NCBI GenBank assembly: GCA_023411715.1
Contig: JAEYOM010000120.1
Coordinates: forward strand, 1-17,612
Reading direction: 5' to 3'
Source: Bacillota bacterium
GTDB taxonomy: Bacteria; Bacillota; Clostridia; Acetivibrionales; DTU013
Length of the DNA stretch: 17,612 bases
Each line of letters opens with the position of its first letter. The stretch's first letter is position 1. Shown piece by piece: positions 6,869-13,857 of the stretch. The notes beneath the pieces were generated by a model. That model was not told the DNA's origin. It saw nothing but the letters and a program-made list of their open reading frames with translations, and did no database searches. A program made the translations under genes and the position numbers.

Positions 6869-7441
6869 ATGAGTGATTTGTTCGGCTATATCATTCTTGG
6901 CGCATTGCTGATTTTTGTTGTCGCAATCTTGTATATGCCAATTTATATTCGGTTGCGAAGTAAAATCTCACCTATCAGACAGATTTGTTTTATAGGGTTA
7001 GCAGGATCTTTCTTTGTTATCATTTTTGCGACTTTGCTCTTAGATATAATCAGCGGCATACGGATGGGAAATTTGTTTCATCCTGCTATCAAGATGCTGA
7101 ATTTAATTCCTTTGAATTGGCTGAATGAAGCTTGGGAAATGGGTACAGAAAAAATGGTAACGCAGATTGTCGCCAATATGCTTATATTCGTACCTCTTGG
7201 ATTTCTGCTGCCAATTGTCTTTCACAAATTACGCCGCAGTATAAATACTTTATACTGTATATTGTTCACGTCCTTTAGTATTGAATTGTTTCAATACTTC
7301 ATTGGACGCTCTGCGGATATCGATGATCTAATCCAGAATTTCATTGGCGGAGCCATAGGATATCTATTTTTCTGCATACTATCATTCACATTGGGGCGAA
7401 CTCGATTTTGGAAAAAAGCATTGTCAGAATCAAATAAGTGA
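6869..7441 (+). CDS. vanZ: VanZ-family membrane protein
   Basis: The 190-residue membrane protein has about five transmembrane segments (residues 7-27, 42-62, 100-118, 127-147, 158-178). The VanZ signatures are present: ANMLIFVPLGFLLP and, near the end, SIELFQYFIGRSADIDDLIQNFIGG. Family knowledge: VanZ proteins give low-level resistance to teicoplanin and other lipoglycopeptides without changing the D-Ala-D-Ala target; the mechanism is unclear. Start choice: ATG at 6869 follows AAAGGAGG by 7 bases and lies 2 bases after the vanS stop. The gene is therefore the third member of the vanR-vanS operon and its probable output. No vanH, ligase or vanX follows. Confidence 0.92.
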   Translation: MSDLFGYIILGALLIFVVAILYMPIYIRLRSKISPIRQICFIGLAGSFFVIIFATLLLDIISGIRMGNLFHPAIKMLNLIPLNWLNEAWEMGTEKMVTQIVANMLIFVPLGFLLPIVFHKLRRSINTLYCILFTSFSIELFQYFIGRSADIDDLIQNFIGGAIGYLFFCILSFTLGRTRFWKKALSESNK

Positions 7442-7456
7442 AAAGTATATTACCCC

Positions 7457-7473
7457 CCCCATCTGAGATGGGG
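7457..7473 (+). other. Small hairpin after vanZ
   Basis: CCCCATC-TGA-GATGGGG forms a 7-bp stem 16 bases after the vanZ stop, inside a run of eight C. No T run follows, so it may stabilise the 3' end of the mRNA instead of terminating it. Confidence 0.4.
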
Positions 7474-7581
7474 CGAATAGAATAAGCAGTGGTTATGCCA
7501 GTAAAAGAACTCCTATAGTATTATGATATAGGTTTCGCAAGCCGAAGCAGGTTATTCTAAATGCCGAGCTAATATTTCGTT

Positions 7582-7623
7582 GTAAAAAAGCAAGTCTGGA
7601 AACAGAGGTTCCAGGCTTGCTTT
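7582..7623 (-). terminator. Terminator of hcp, possibly bidirectional
   Basis: A long stem (GCAAGTCTGGAA with TTCCAGGCTTGC, one G-T pair, extended by A-T pairs) has a 6-7-base loop. On the minus strand it ends in TTTTTT, about 60 bases after the hcp stop. On the plus strand only TTT follows, so it could also weakly end the vanZ transcript. Confidence 0.85.
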
Positions 7624-7684
7624 GAGCCAGAGACGACCGCTATATAGAGGGTTAAGTGTAACCCCTGTTTCAGACGGCCTTATA

Positions 7685-9250
7685 TCAGCCGAGTATTGCC
7701 TTTAGATCCGCTTCCGGGGTCGAAATGGGCTTCAGCCCGAACTTCTCCACGAGCACGTTCAGAACGTTCGATGAGAAGAATGCGGGTATCGTCGGACCGA
7801 CGTATATATTCTTTATACCGAGCGCGAGTAGTGTAAGAAGTATGCATACGGCTTTCTGTTCGTACCATGACAGAACGAGCGTCAGCGGAAGCTCATTGAC
7901 CTCGCAGCTGAATGCTCCTGCCAGAGCCAGGGCTACCTGGATCGCGGAGTATGCGTCATTGCACTGCCCCATGTCCATTATCCTGGGCAGCCCGCCGATC
8001 TCACCGATATCAAGGTCGTTGAAGCGGTACTTGCCGCAGGCAAGCGTCAGTATTACGGTATCTTGCGGTGCCTGTTTGACGAATTCGGTGTAATAATTCC
8101 TGCCGGGTTTTGCTCCGTCACAGCCTCCTACCAGGAAGAAATGTCTTATAGCGCCGTCCTTAACAGCCTGCACGACTTTATCCGCGGCGCCGAGGACTGT
8201 GTTGCGTGCAAAGCCCGTTGTCAGGACGCTGCCGCCGTTTATGCCGGTAAAGTGCTTGTTTTCTGCCCAGCCGCCTAGTTCCAGCGCCTTTCTGATGACG
8301 GGCGTGAAATCCTTCCTGCCGTTTTCGTCCTGAATATGCACGAGGCCCGGATATTCAACGACTGCCGTAGTGAATACCCTATCCGAATAACTCTGCTTCG
8401 GGGGCATCAGACAATTTGTTGTGAACAGGAAAACTCCCGGTACATTTTCAAATTCCTTCTGCTGATTCTGCCATGCAGTGCCGAAGTTGCCCTTGAGGTG
8501 TTGGAATTTCCTGAGTTCCGGGTAACCATGCGCCGGCAGCATCTCACCGTGGGTGTAAATATTTACGCCTTTACCCTGGGTCTGCTCCAAAAGCTGTTTC
8601 AAATCGTGCAGATCATGGCCGCTGACAACTATGAACGGGCCCTTTTCTACATCCGTCGTGACTTTTGCAGGCGCCGGGTGGCCGAATGTACCGGTATTGG
8701 CCTCATCCAGCAGTGCCATGCACTTCAGGTTGACCATACCGAATTCCATCAGCAGGTTCAGCCATCCGTCCACGCTGTGCTCCTCTCCGATAGCCTTCAT
8801 GCCCTTGAAGAACCAGGCTGTTACCTCAGGGTCCTCTTTTCCGAGCACGTATGCATGCCATGCGTATGCGGCCATCCCGCGAAGTCCCAGAAGTAAAGTG
8901 GAACGAAACGACACGATGTCGGTATCGCCTGTCCAGAGTCTATCTGCGGCGAAGTTTTCCACGCCTCCCAGACTCTTTGTTTCTTCCCCGACTTTTGCAG
9001 TAATTTCGTTAACGCTGTCGATATCGAAATTAACGTTTGTGATCGTGGTAAAAAGCCCCTGCATCATTAAAACCGCTGCATCCCTTCCGGGTTTCCCGTT
9101 ACTTTCCGCAGCTCTCGCGAGGCCTATAAGGGCGCCGGTAAGTTCATCCTGCCCATTTGCCACGACGGCACTCTTACCGCAGGCGCCCGCCTTTGTGCAG
9201 CCTTTGCAACCGGCTGTCTGCTCACATTGAAAACAAAACATTTCAATCAT
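7685..9250 (-). CDS. hcp: Hybrid cluster protein / hydroxylamine reductase (prismane protein)
   Basis: Hcp is a cytosolic iron-sulfur-oxygen cluster enzyme of anaerobes. It reduces hydroxylamine in vitro and is now mostly regarded as an NO reductase/nitrosylation factor in nitrosative stress. The 521-residue protein starts MIEMFCFQCEQTAGCKGC. The N-terminal cysteines C6-x2-C9-x8-C18-x5-C24 bind the [4Fe-4S] cluster of the strict-anaerobe class. C-terminal hybrid-cluster segments follow: VSGHDLHDL, YTHGEMLPAHGYPEL, NCLMPP, FLVGGCDGAKPGRNYY, TLACGKYRFND, MGQCNDAYSA and the LSWYEQKAV region. Start choice: ATG at 9250 follows AGGAGG by 8 bases. It is transcribed away from the Crp/Fnr gene and shares its control region. 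The electron donor Hcr is not encoded nearby, as is usual in clostridia. Confidence 0.97.
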   Translation of the reverse strand: MIEMFCFQCEQTAGCKGCTKAGACGKSAVVANGQDELTGALIGLARAAESNGKPGRDAAVLMMQGLFTTITNVNFDIDSVNEITAKVGEETKSLGGVENFAADRLWTGDTDIVSFRSTLLLGLRGMAAYAWHAYVLGKEDPEVTAWFFKGMKAIGEEHSVDGWLNLLMEFGMVNLKCMALLDEANTGTFGHPAPAKVTTDVEKGPFIVVSGHDLHDLKQLLEQTQGKGVNIYTHGEMLPAHGYPELRKFQHLKGNFGTAWQNQQKEFENVPGVFLFTTNCLMPPKQSYSDRVFTTAVVEYPGLVHIQDENGRKDFTPVIRKALELGGWAENKHFTGINGGSVLTTGFARNTVLGAADKVVQAVKDGAIRHFFLVGGCDGAKPGRNYYTEFVKQAPQDTVILTLACGKYRFNDLDIGEIGGLPRIMDMGQCNDAYSAIQVALALAGAFSCEVNELPLTLVLSWYEQKAVCILLTLLALGIKNIYVGPTIPAFFSSNVLNVLVEKFGLKPISTPEADLKAILG

Positions 9251-9348
9251 TTCTTGATCCTCCTGTTATTAACTATGTTGTGAATTTATAATTATTCCGG
9301 CATTTGGGCCGGTAGGTTTACTGACTGACTAACTGACTGACTATCTGT

Positions 9349-9377
9349 TTGTTTTGACACAGCAATTGTAGTATAAT
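9349..9377 (+). promoter_or_regulatory. Promoter of the Crp/Fnr regulator gene
   Basis: TTGTTT (9349-9354) and TATAAT (9372-9377) are 17 bases apart. The predicted start is near 9384, so the GTAAC-N4-GTTAC palindrome at 9393-9406 falls just inside the transcript, where bound regulator would repress its own gene. Confidence 0.6.
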
Positions 9378-9406
9378 TTGCATATCAAATCGGTAACCAC
9401 GGTTAC
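9365..9406 (-). promoter_or_regulatory. Activator-dependent hcp promoter with Crp/Fnr-type site
   Basis: On the minus strand TACAAT (9370-9365) fits a -10 box, while the -35 position (CCGATT) is poor. The palindrome GTAAC-CACG-GTTAC (9393-9406) is then centred at about -41.5 from the predicted start near 9358, the classical class II activation position for Crp/Fnr proteins. The start position is inferred, not measured. Confidence 0.55.
9393..9406. promoter_or_regulatory. Palindromic operator GTAAC-N4-GTTAC
   Basis: The perfect 5-base arms with a 4-base spacer match the geometry of Crp/Fnr-family sites (compare TTGAT-N4-ATCAA of Fnr). In fact six bases match on each side (GTAACC-AC-GGTTAC). 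It is the only such site in the hcp/regulator intergenic region, so it is the likely shared operator. Confidence 0.7.
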
Positions 9407-9427
9407 AAACAGTGGAGAGGTGTAAGC

Positions 9428-10120
9428 ATGGATCAAAGATATCAAAAGGTGCTATCGGAGTGCATGCTGTTCAGGGGAATGACAGCGCAGGAGCTTTCAG
9501 CTCTGCTTGACTGCCTTGATTTCAGGGTACGCAGGTTTGGCCGGAACGATATAGTGAATATGGCGGGCGATCCTTTCGAAGGCGTCGGGGTGATTTTATC
9601 CGGACAGGCGGACGTAATAAAGGAAAACAACGCCGGGGAACGCATGATCATGGCAATGTTGAGACCCGGCGACTTATTCGGTGAGATGGCTGCCTTTTCC
9701 GGTGTCGGGAAATGGCCTGCCACCGTGGTTGCCCATACGGACTGCAGCGTTATGTATGTGCCTTCCGACAAGCTTACCGGCCAATGCGAAAAGACCTGCG
9801 CGGGCCACAGGAGGCTGATAATAAACATGCTGGGCATATTGTCGAAGAAGGCTCTTACTCTAAGCAAAAAACTCGAGTATCTGTCGATCAGGAGCGTTCG
9901 TGGAAGGATCGCGAATTTTCTGCTTGAGTATTATAAAAACAGTGGCCAGGCGACCTTCATACTTCCCATGAACAGAAACGAAATGGCGGATTTCCTAAAC
10001 ATAACGAGGCCTTCCCTGTCCCGTGAAATGAGCAGGATGAGGGATGAGGGCATTCTCGACTTTCACAGGTCGTCCGTCAGGATAACGGACATGGCCGCAT
10101 TGAAGGAAGCGGCTGAGTAA
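9428..10120 (+). CDS. Crp/Fnr-family transcription regulator, probable regulator of hcp
   Basis: The 230-residue regulator has an N-terminal cyclic-nucleotide-like beta-roll (about 10-125; VILSGQADVIKENNAG and PGDLFGEMAAFSG), a dimerisation helix (about 125-150) and a C-terminal winged helix (about 165-230; LPMNRNEMADFLNITRPSLSREMSRM). The order of residues in NEMADFLNITRPSLSRE is that of a Crp-type helix-turn-helix. It lacks the closely spaced N-terminal cysteines of Fnr, so an Fnr-type [4Fe-4S] sensor is unlikely. The scattered cysteines (C12, C29, C105, C119, C123) are not a known motif. Start choice: ATG at 9428 follows GGAGAGGTG. The divergent position next to hcp, with a shared palindrome, fits the HcpR role (NO or nitrite sensing), but HcpR-type proteins are diverse, so the symbol is withheld. 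Confidence 0.88.
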   Translation: MDQRYQKVLSECMLFRGMTAQELSALLDCLDFRVRRFGRNDIVNMAGDPFEGVGVILSGQADVIKENNAGERMIMAMLRPGDLFGEMAAFSGVGKWPATVVAHTDCSVMYVPSDKLTGQCEKTCAGHRRLIINMLGILSKKALTLSKKLEYLSIRSVRGRIANFLLEYYKNSGQATFILPMNRNEMADFLNITRPSLSREMSRMRDEGILDFHRSSVRITDMAALKEAAE

Positions 10121-10160
10121 CGGCAGAGTAATGGCACACCTTCCAATTACCGTTGCCAGA

Positions 10161-10181
10161 GCCCCGGGATACCACCGGGGC
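10161..10181 (+). terminator. Possible terminator of the Crp/Fnr gene
   Basis: GCCCCGG/CCGGGGC forms a strong 7-bp GC stem with a 7-base loop, 40 bases after the stop codon. Only a short CTTAG follows and there is no T run, so intrinsic termination is uncertain. Confidence 0.45.
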
Positions 10182-10317
10182 CTTAGAATATACCTGCCAT
10201 TCTTATCAAAAAGCAAGCTTCAGTCAATAATGAACGGTAAAAAGCAATAATCAGTAATAAATCTGCACAAACAGGGTATATAATTGACAGAAAACATTTG
10301 GGAAAGAGGTATTGCAT

Positions 10318-10785
10318 ATGGAACTGAAAACACCTCGCGAATCAATGGTCGAGATGACCGAACTGGTTTTACCGAACGACACGAATCTCCTCGGCAACCT
10401 GCTCGGCGGAAGGCTGGTGCATCTGATAGACATTGCGGGTGCGATGGCGGCTCAGAGACACTGCAACAGGATAGTCGTAACCGCTTCGATAGACAGCGTG
10501 GAATTCAAACACCCAGTAAAACAGGGTGAAATAGTGATACTGAAAGCACGGGTCACCTGGGTCGGCAGGACGTCGATGGAAGTCGCCGTGGAAGTATTTT
10601 CTGAGAACCTGATGGGCGAACGGAAATTCACCAATAAGGCATATCTGACACTGGTGGCTGTAGATGCGGAGGCGAAGCCTGTGGAGGTATGCGGTCTGAG
10701 GCTTGAGACAGAAGAAGATAAAGCTGAGAATGAGGCTGCCGCCAACAGGCGCTGTGAACGGCTCAAAAGAAGGGAACAGCCTTGA
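10318..10785 (+). CDS. Acyl-CoA thioesterase, single-hotdog (YciA/BACH type)
   Basis: The enzyme hydrolyses acyl-CoA to free acid and CoA, probably in the cytosol; the chain length cannot be told. The 155-residue protein is one hotdog domain. Family marks are the N-terminal ELVLPNDTNLLGNLLGGRL segment, followed by VHLIDIAGAMAAQRH with the catalytic-loop aspartate, then VTASIDSVEFKHPVKQGE and a C-terminal helix rich in Glu and Arg. Start choice: ATG at 10318 is 7 bases after AGAGGT; an in-frame TTG two codons earlier is less likely. A TATAAT at 10279-10284 may be its -10 box, without a clear -35 box. It stands alone, between the Crp/Fnr regulator and the convergent esterase, and its context says little about its substrate. 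Confidence 0.93.
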   Translation: MELKTPRESMVEMTELVLPNDTNLLGNLLGGRLVHLIDIAGAMAAQRHCNRIVVTASIDSVEFKHPVKQGEIVILKARVTWVGRTSMEVAVEVFSENLMGERKFTNKAYLTLVAVDAEAKPVEVCGLRLETEEDKAENEAAANRRCERLKRREQP

Positions 10786-10795
10786 GCGATCGGAT

Positions 10796-10912
10796 ATGTC
10801 GGCCTGGTGGCTGAAGCCGGAACATATTGACCCCAACATATGCCTGCACTGCAAACATATTAAAGGTACATTCTTAGCCATCCCACTGCCTGAACCCACA
10901 TCTCTTTTTTAA
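10796..10912 (+). CDS. Possible 38-aa CxxC miniprotein
   Basis: A short frame opens 10 bases after the thioesterase stop and reads MSAWWLKPEHIDPNICLHCK followed by HIKGTFLAIPLPEPTSLF. It holds one CxxC pair flanked by histidines (C-L-H-C-K-H), a possible metal or redox site, and two adjacent tryptophans. Its last 53 bases overlap the 3' end of the convergent esterase gene on the other strand. No good ribosome binding site precedes the ATG, so expression would depend on coupling to the thioesterase. It may also be a chance frame or the scar of a longer gene. I do not recognise it. Confidence 0.3.
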   Translation: MSAWWLKPEHIDPNICLHCKHIKGTFLAIPLPEPTSLF

Positions 10913-11627
10913 ATTCATGCCTTGTCTCAGGGTATATGATGAGCTTCAGCCTTTCCGGACAATCCTTGTATTGATTTTTTATCTCTTCGCAAAATGCTAT
11001 TACTTTATTCGTATCGTAATGCTTGTCAATGTCGCCTACTTGTATGAGAAGCGGCCTGTTTCCGAATCTGCCGGGACACATGGCAGGCTGGTATTCCACC
11101 GCATATTTTTCAAGTTCCCTTTTGGCATCTTCATCGTCAACTATAGGTGTATCGCCCGGTATATCGTTCCAATAAGGTGAACTTATAAATGGAATTCCGA
11201 CCTTTATCCTGTCGTCAATCACCATGGCTCTGTATGTCATGAAGCCGCCCATCGAAATGCCCGTCACCGCTATCCTGCCTGCATCTATTTCCTTATTGGA
11301 TGAAAATTCGTCAGTAAGCAGCTTTACATCGTCCGCCGTTTCTTTAATAGCCTTTCTCACTACAATAACGTCCACTTTCCCAAATGACCTTATTGCCGTC
11401 ATTTCGAAGCTCGGACCGGGCCTCTCCCCGTGAAGCCTGTTGTCTATGGCAACTGCGTAATAACCCATTTCCGCCAGTTCCTCCATGTATCCTCCATCCC
11501 TAAACATCTCCTTCCTGCCGGTAAAACCGTGGCTCATTATTACGAGCGGCTTTACAGTTCCGTCATTCCTCCTGCACGTAATTACAGGAATATCTTTGAT
11601 AAATCTTTTTTCATATATCGTTTTCAT
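10860..11627 (-). CDS. Alpha/beta-hydrolase, YitV-like serine esterase
   Basis: The 255-residue cytosolic hydrolase belongs to the dienelactone hydrolase/prolyl oligopeptidase-like group. The catalytic set is complete: nucleophile S125 in GISMGGF, an acid at D199 or D201 in VGDIDKHYD, and H237 in PETRHEF. The oxyanion-hole motif is SHGF at residues 32-35. No signal peptide is seen. Start choice: ATG at 11627 follows AAGGAGG by about 8 bases. The gene diverges from a MerR regulator, and its promoter has the long 19-base spacer typical of MerR-activated genes, so the esterase is probably induced by the ligand of that regulator. The natural substrate is unknown; the group acts on small esters, and detoxification is a guess. 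Confidence 0.9.
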   Translation of the reverse strand: MKTIYEKRFIKDIPVITCRRNDGTVKPLVIMSHGFTGRKEMFRDGGYMEELAEMGYYAVAIDNRLHGERPGPSFEMTAIRSFGKVDVIVVRKAIKETADDVKLLTDEFSSNKEIDAGRIAVTGISMGGFMTYRAMVIDDRIKVGIPFISSPYWNDIPGDTPIVDDEDAKRELEKYAVEYQPAMCPGRFGNRPLLIQVGDIDKHYDTNKVIAFCEEIKNQYKDCPERLKLIIYPETRHEFKKEMWVQAVGWLRMYL

Positions 11628-11644
11628 TGAAGCGCCTCCTTGTT

Positions 11645-11689
11645 TTGTTACATTTTACATTGTAAACTATAAAGCAATAGACAGGTCAA
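11645..11689. promoter_or_regulatory. Overlapping divergent promoters with MerR-type operator
   Basis: Leftward (esterase): TTGACC (11689-11684) and TACAAT (11664-11659) are separated by 19 bases, which is too long for normal RNA polymerase but standard for MerR-activated promoters. The dyad CTAT-N6-ATAG (11667-11680) is centred in that spacer to within one base. Rightward (merR): TTGTTA (11645-11650), 17 bases, TATAAA (11668-11673), whose -10 box lies under the same dyad, so the regulator would repress itself. A second dyad, TTTACA-T-TGTAAA (11654-11666), overlaps the leftward -10 box. Confidence 0.7.
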
Positions 11690-11701
11690 GTGGAGGTTAT
11701 C

Positions 11702-12247
11702 ATGGAAATATCGGTCGGCAAGCTTTCGAAAATGTACGGCATCTCAAGGACCGCCCTTTTGTATTATGACAGCATTGGACTTTTGAAACCTTCAGCGCGA
11801 AGTAAGGCCGGCTACAGGCAATACTTCGATGAAGACGTTAAGCGACTTGACCGTATAATGCTTTTAAGGGAGGCAGGCGTTTCGCTCAATCAGATTGATG
11901 CTCTGATTTCGGCGGATGAGCATATGTCTGCGGGCATGCTTATGAAAAGGCTCGGTGAGTTGAATTCAGAAATAAGCAGGCTTAAGGCAATGCAGCAGGT
12001 AATAATCGGCTTGCTGGGGAACAATTCAATAATCAGCAATTTAAAGGGCATGGACATGGACACACTACAAAAGATACTGAAAGTTGCCGGGATCAGTATG
12101 ACGGAAGACCGGCTCGACCAGGATGCAATGGATGCCTGGCATGCAGAATTTGAAAAGAACTCCCCGGAGCAACATAAAAAGCTGCTGACTCTTTTTGAGG
12201 CAATAATAAACCCGGCTAAACCGGATAGAGGCGGGAACGGGACCTAA
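11702..12247 (+). CDS. MerR-family transcription regulator
   Basis: The 181-residue protein has an N-terminal MerR winged helix (about 1-70; MEISVGKLSKMYGISRTALL, then YYDSIGLLKP..GYRQYFDEDVKRLDRI), a dimerising coiled coil (about 75-115; LNQIDALISAD..LNSEISRLKAMQQVI) and a short C-terminal region (about 120-181). The C-terminal part has no cysteines for metal sensing and is much shorter than the BmrR GyrI-like ligand domain; its WHAEFEKNSPEQHKK resembles the N-terminal part of TipAS-like domains. The inducer therefore cannot be named. Start choice: ATG at 11702 lies 5 bases after GGAGG; an in-frame GTG four codons earlier overlaps that site. It diverges from the esterase, which is its likely target. 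Confidence 0.92.
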   Translation: MEISVGKLSKMYGISRTALLYYDSIGLLKPSARSKAGYRQYFDEDVKRLDRIMLLREAGVSLNQIDALISADEHMSAGMLMKRLGELNSEISRLKAMQQVIIGLLGNNSIISNLKGMDMDTLQKILKVAGISMTEDRLDQDAMDAWHAEFEKNSPEQHKKLLTLFEAIINPAKPDRGGNGT

Positions 12248-12276
12248 TCTGCGTTAACGATATACCGAACATATGT

Positions 12277-12305
12277 TTGATATTTTCTGCGATTTGTGAT
12301 AAACT
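12277..12305 (+). promoter_or_regulatory. Possible promoter of the radical SAM pair
   Basis: TTGATA (12277-12282) and TAAACT (12300-12305) are 17 bases apart, about 65 bases before the chosen start. The -10 box is only a 4/6 match. An earlier in-frame ATG at 12277 would lie inside this promoter, another reason to prefer the start at 12376. Confidence 0.4.
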
Positions 12306-12375
12306 AAAATTATGGCGGATATTAATCCGGCCACCTGATAAATTTCGGGTTATTAAGCTATTTTCGGGTGATGTT

Positions 12376-13857
12376 ATGGAATTGATGGATAAGCTCAAAG
12401 TACTTGCCGACAGTGCGAAATATGATGTTTCCTGTGTTTCCAGCGGCAGTTCGCGTAAAAACACACCGGGCGGAGTAGGCAGCAGCTTTGCCGCCGGTAT
12501 TTGCCATTCCTTTACAGGCGATGGACGCTGCGTTTCGCTCCTGAAAATATTGATGTCGAACCAGTGCATTTACGATTGCGCCTACTGTGTCAACAGATCG
12601 TCCAACGACGTTCCCCGGGCGGCATTCACTCCCGAAGAGATAGCCGCTCTTACGATAAATTTCTATAGAAGGAATTATATAGAGGGACTGTTTCTCAGCT
12701 CCGCCGTTGTCAAATCTCCCGATCATACCATGGAGCTGATCATACGTGCCGTCCGGCTGCTTCGCGAGCAATACCGGTTTAACGGATACATCCATATTAA
12801 AGCAATACCGGGAGCGGACAACGCGCTGATAGAAAAAGCGGGCAGCTACGTAGACCGGATGAGCGTCAACATAGAACTGCCGACGAGCGACGGCTTGAAG
12901 CTGCTGGCTCCGCAGAAGAAAAAGGATGCGATACTTGGACCGATGGGCTTCATTAGCGGCAGGATCGGCGAATCGGACGAAGACAGGCGGCGTTTCAGGA
13001 GCGCGCCGAATTTCGTCCCTGCAGGGCAGAGCACACAGCTTATCGTGGGAGCCACCCCGGACCATGATCTGGGTATACTGAAGCTGACTGAAGGGTTGTA
13101 CAGGCGGTATCATATGAGGAGGGTGTTTTATTCCGCTTATGTTCCTGTTTCCAACCATCCGGCACTGCCAAAGGACATAAAACCGCCGCTCCTGCGGGAG
13201 CACCGCATTTATCAGGCGGACTGGCTTCTCCGCTTTTACGGTTTTAAGGCCGACGAGCTTCTCGATGACACGCATACGGATTTCGATACGCTGCTTGATC
13301 CCAAATGCGACTGGGCTCTCAGGCATCTCGACCGGTTTCCGGTCGAAGTCAACAGGGCCGACTATTATCAGCTGCTGAGGGTACCCGGGATCGGTGTGCG
13401 TTCGGCTGAGAGGATCGTAAAAGCGCGTAGGACTCAAAAGCTTGATTTCAATGATATAAAAAAGCTTGGCGTCGTATTGAAAAGGGCGCGTTTCTTCATA
13501 ACCTGCAGGGGCAGATACATCGACAAGCTTGACGCCGGCGCCGGGTTTATAAGGGCGAACATGCTGCTGGGGAGGGAACGCCTGCCGGCACTTGATACTG
13601 GCTATACCCAGTTAAGTTTTCTGCCTCCCGCGCCTTCCCCTCTTAAGAGACTGGAAGCGCAGTGGAATACGGCCGTGTTCTCAGACTGGGCCGACGTGCA
13701 GTATCAGCTGAATGCTGCCGATCCGTTCGCATCGAAGCGTATTTCGGGGATAAACGGGTCGCTCGGCATTACCGACGGCGGTACAGAGTCCGGTTCCGGA
13801 CCGGCGCTGCTCCCTGCTCATGAGGACGTAATAGCCAGTATTACGGGGGAGTTGTGA
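12376..13857 (+). CDS. Radical SAM protein with helix-hairpin-helix, putative DNA repair/modification (TIGR03916-like)
   Basis: The 493-residue protein holds the radical SAM cluster motif C64-x3-C68-x2-C71 (CIYDCAYC), so it should bind [4Fe-4S] and cleave S-adenosylmethionine. The usual TIM-barrel segments follow (YIEGLFLSSAVVKSPD, YIHIKAIPGAD, MSVNIELPTSD). A helix-hairpin-helix DNA-binding motif lies at about 330-350 (YYQLLRVPGIGVRSAERIVK). I recognise the family described as a putative DNA modification/repair radical SAM protein, which travels with a DUF4130-like protein and sometimes a uracil-DNA glycosylase; the reaction is unknown. The usual domain ends near QLSFL (412-416). About 77 further residues, Gly/Ser-rich in part, look like an extension. 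Start choice: ATG at 12376 follows GGGTGA. The stop overlaps the next start by one base, so the two genes are translationally coupled. Confidence 0.92.
   Translation: MELMDKLKVLADSAKYDVSCVSSGSSRKNTPGGVGSSFAAGICHSFTGDGRCVSLLKILMSNQCIYDCAYCVNRSSNDVPRAAFTPEEIAALTINFYRRNYIEGLFLSSAVVKSPDHTMELIIRAVRLLREQYRFNGYIHIKAIPGADNALIEKAGSYVDRMSVNIELPTSDGLKLLAPQKKKDAILGPMGFISGRIGESDEDRRRFRSAPNFVPAGQSTQLIVGATPDHDLGILKLTEGLYRRYHMRRVFYSAYVPVSNHPALPKDIKPPLLREHRIYQADWLLRFYGFKADELLDDTHTDFDTLLDPKCDWALRHLDRFPVEVNRADYYQLLRVPGIGVRSAERIVKARRTQKLDFNDIKKLGVVLKRARFFITCRGRYIDKLDAGAGFIRANMLLGRERLPALDTGYTQLSFLPPAPSPLKRLEAQWNTAVFSDWADVQYQLNAADPFASKRISGINGSLGITDGGTESGSGPALLPAHEDVIASITGEL

Noticed and set aside
9354..9377. Perfect TTGACA box with TATAAT
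   Set aside because: The spacer is only 12 bases, too short for sigma-A; TTGTTT at 9349 gives 17.
12358..13437. 359-codon open frame antisense to the radical SAM gene
   Set aside because: No recognisable domain, and it lies fully over a gene with a clear cluster motif and HhH; a long antisense frame is expected from the codon bias of this GC-richer gene.
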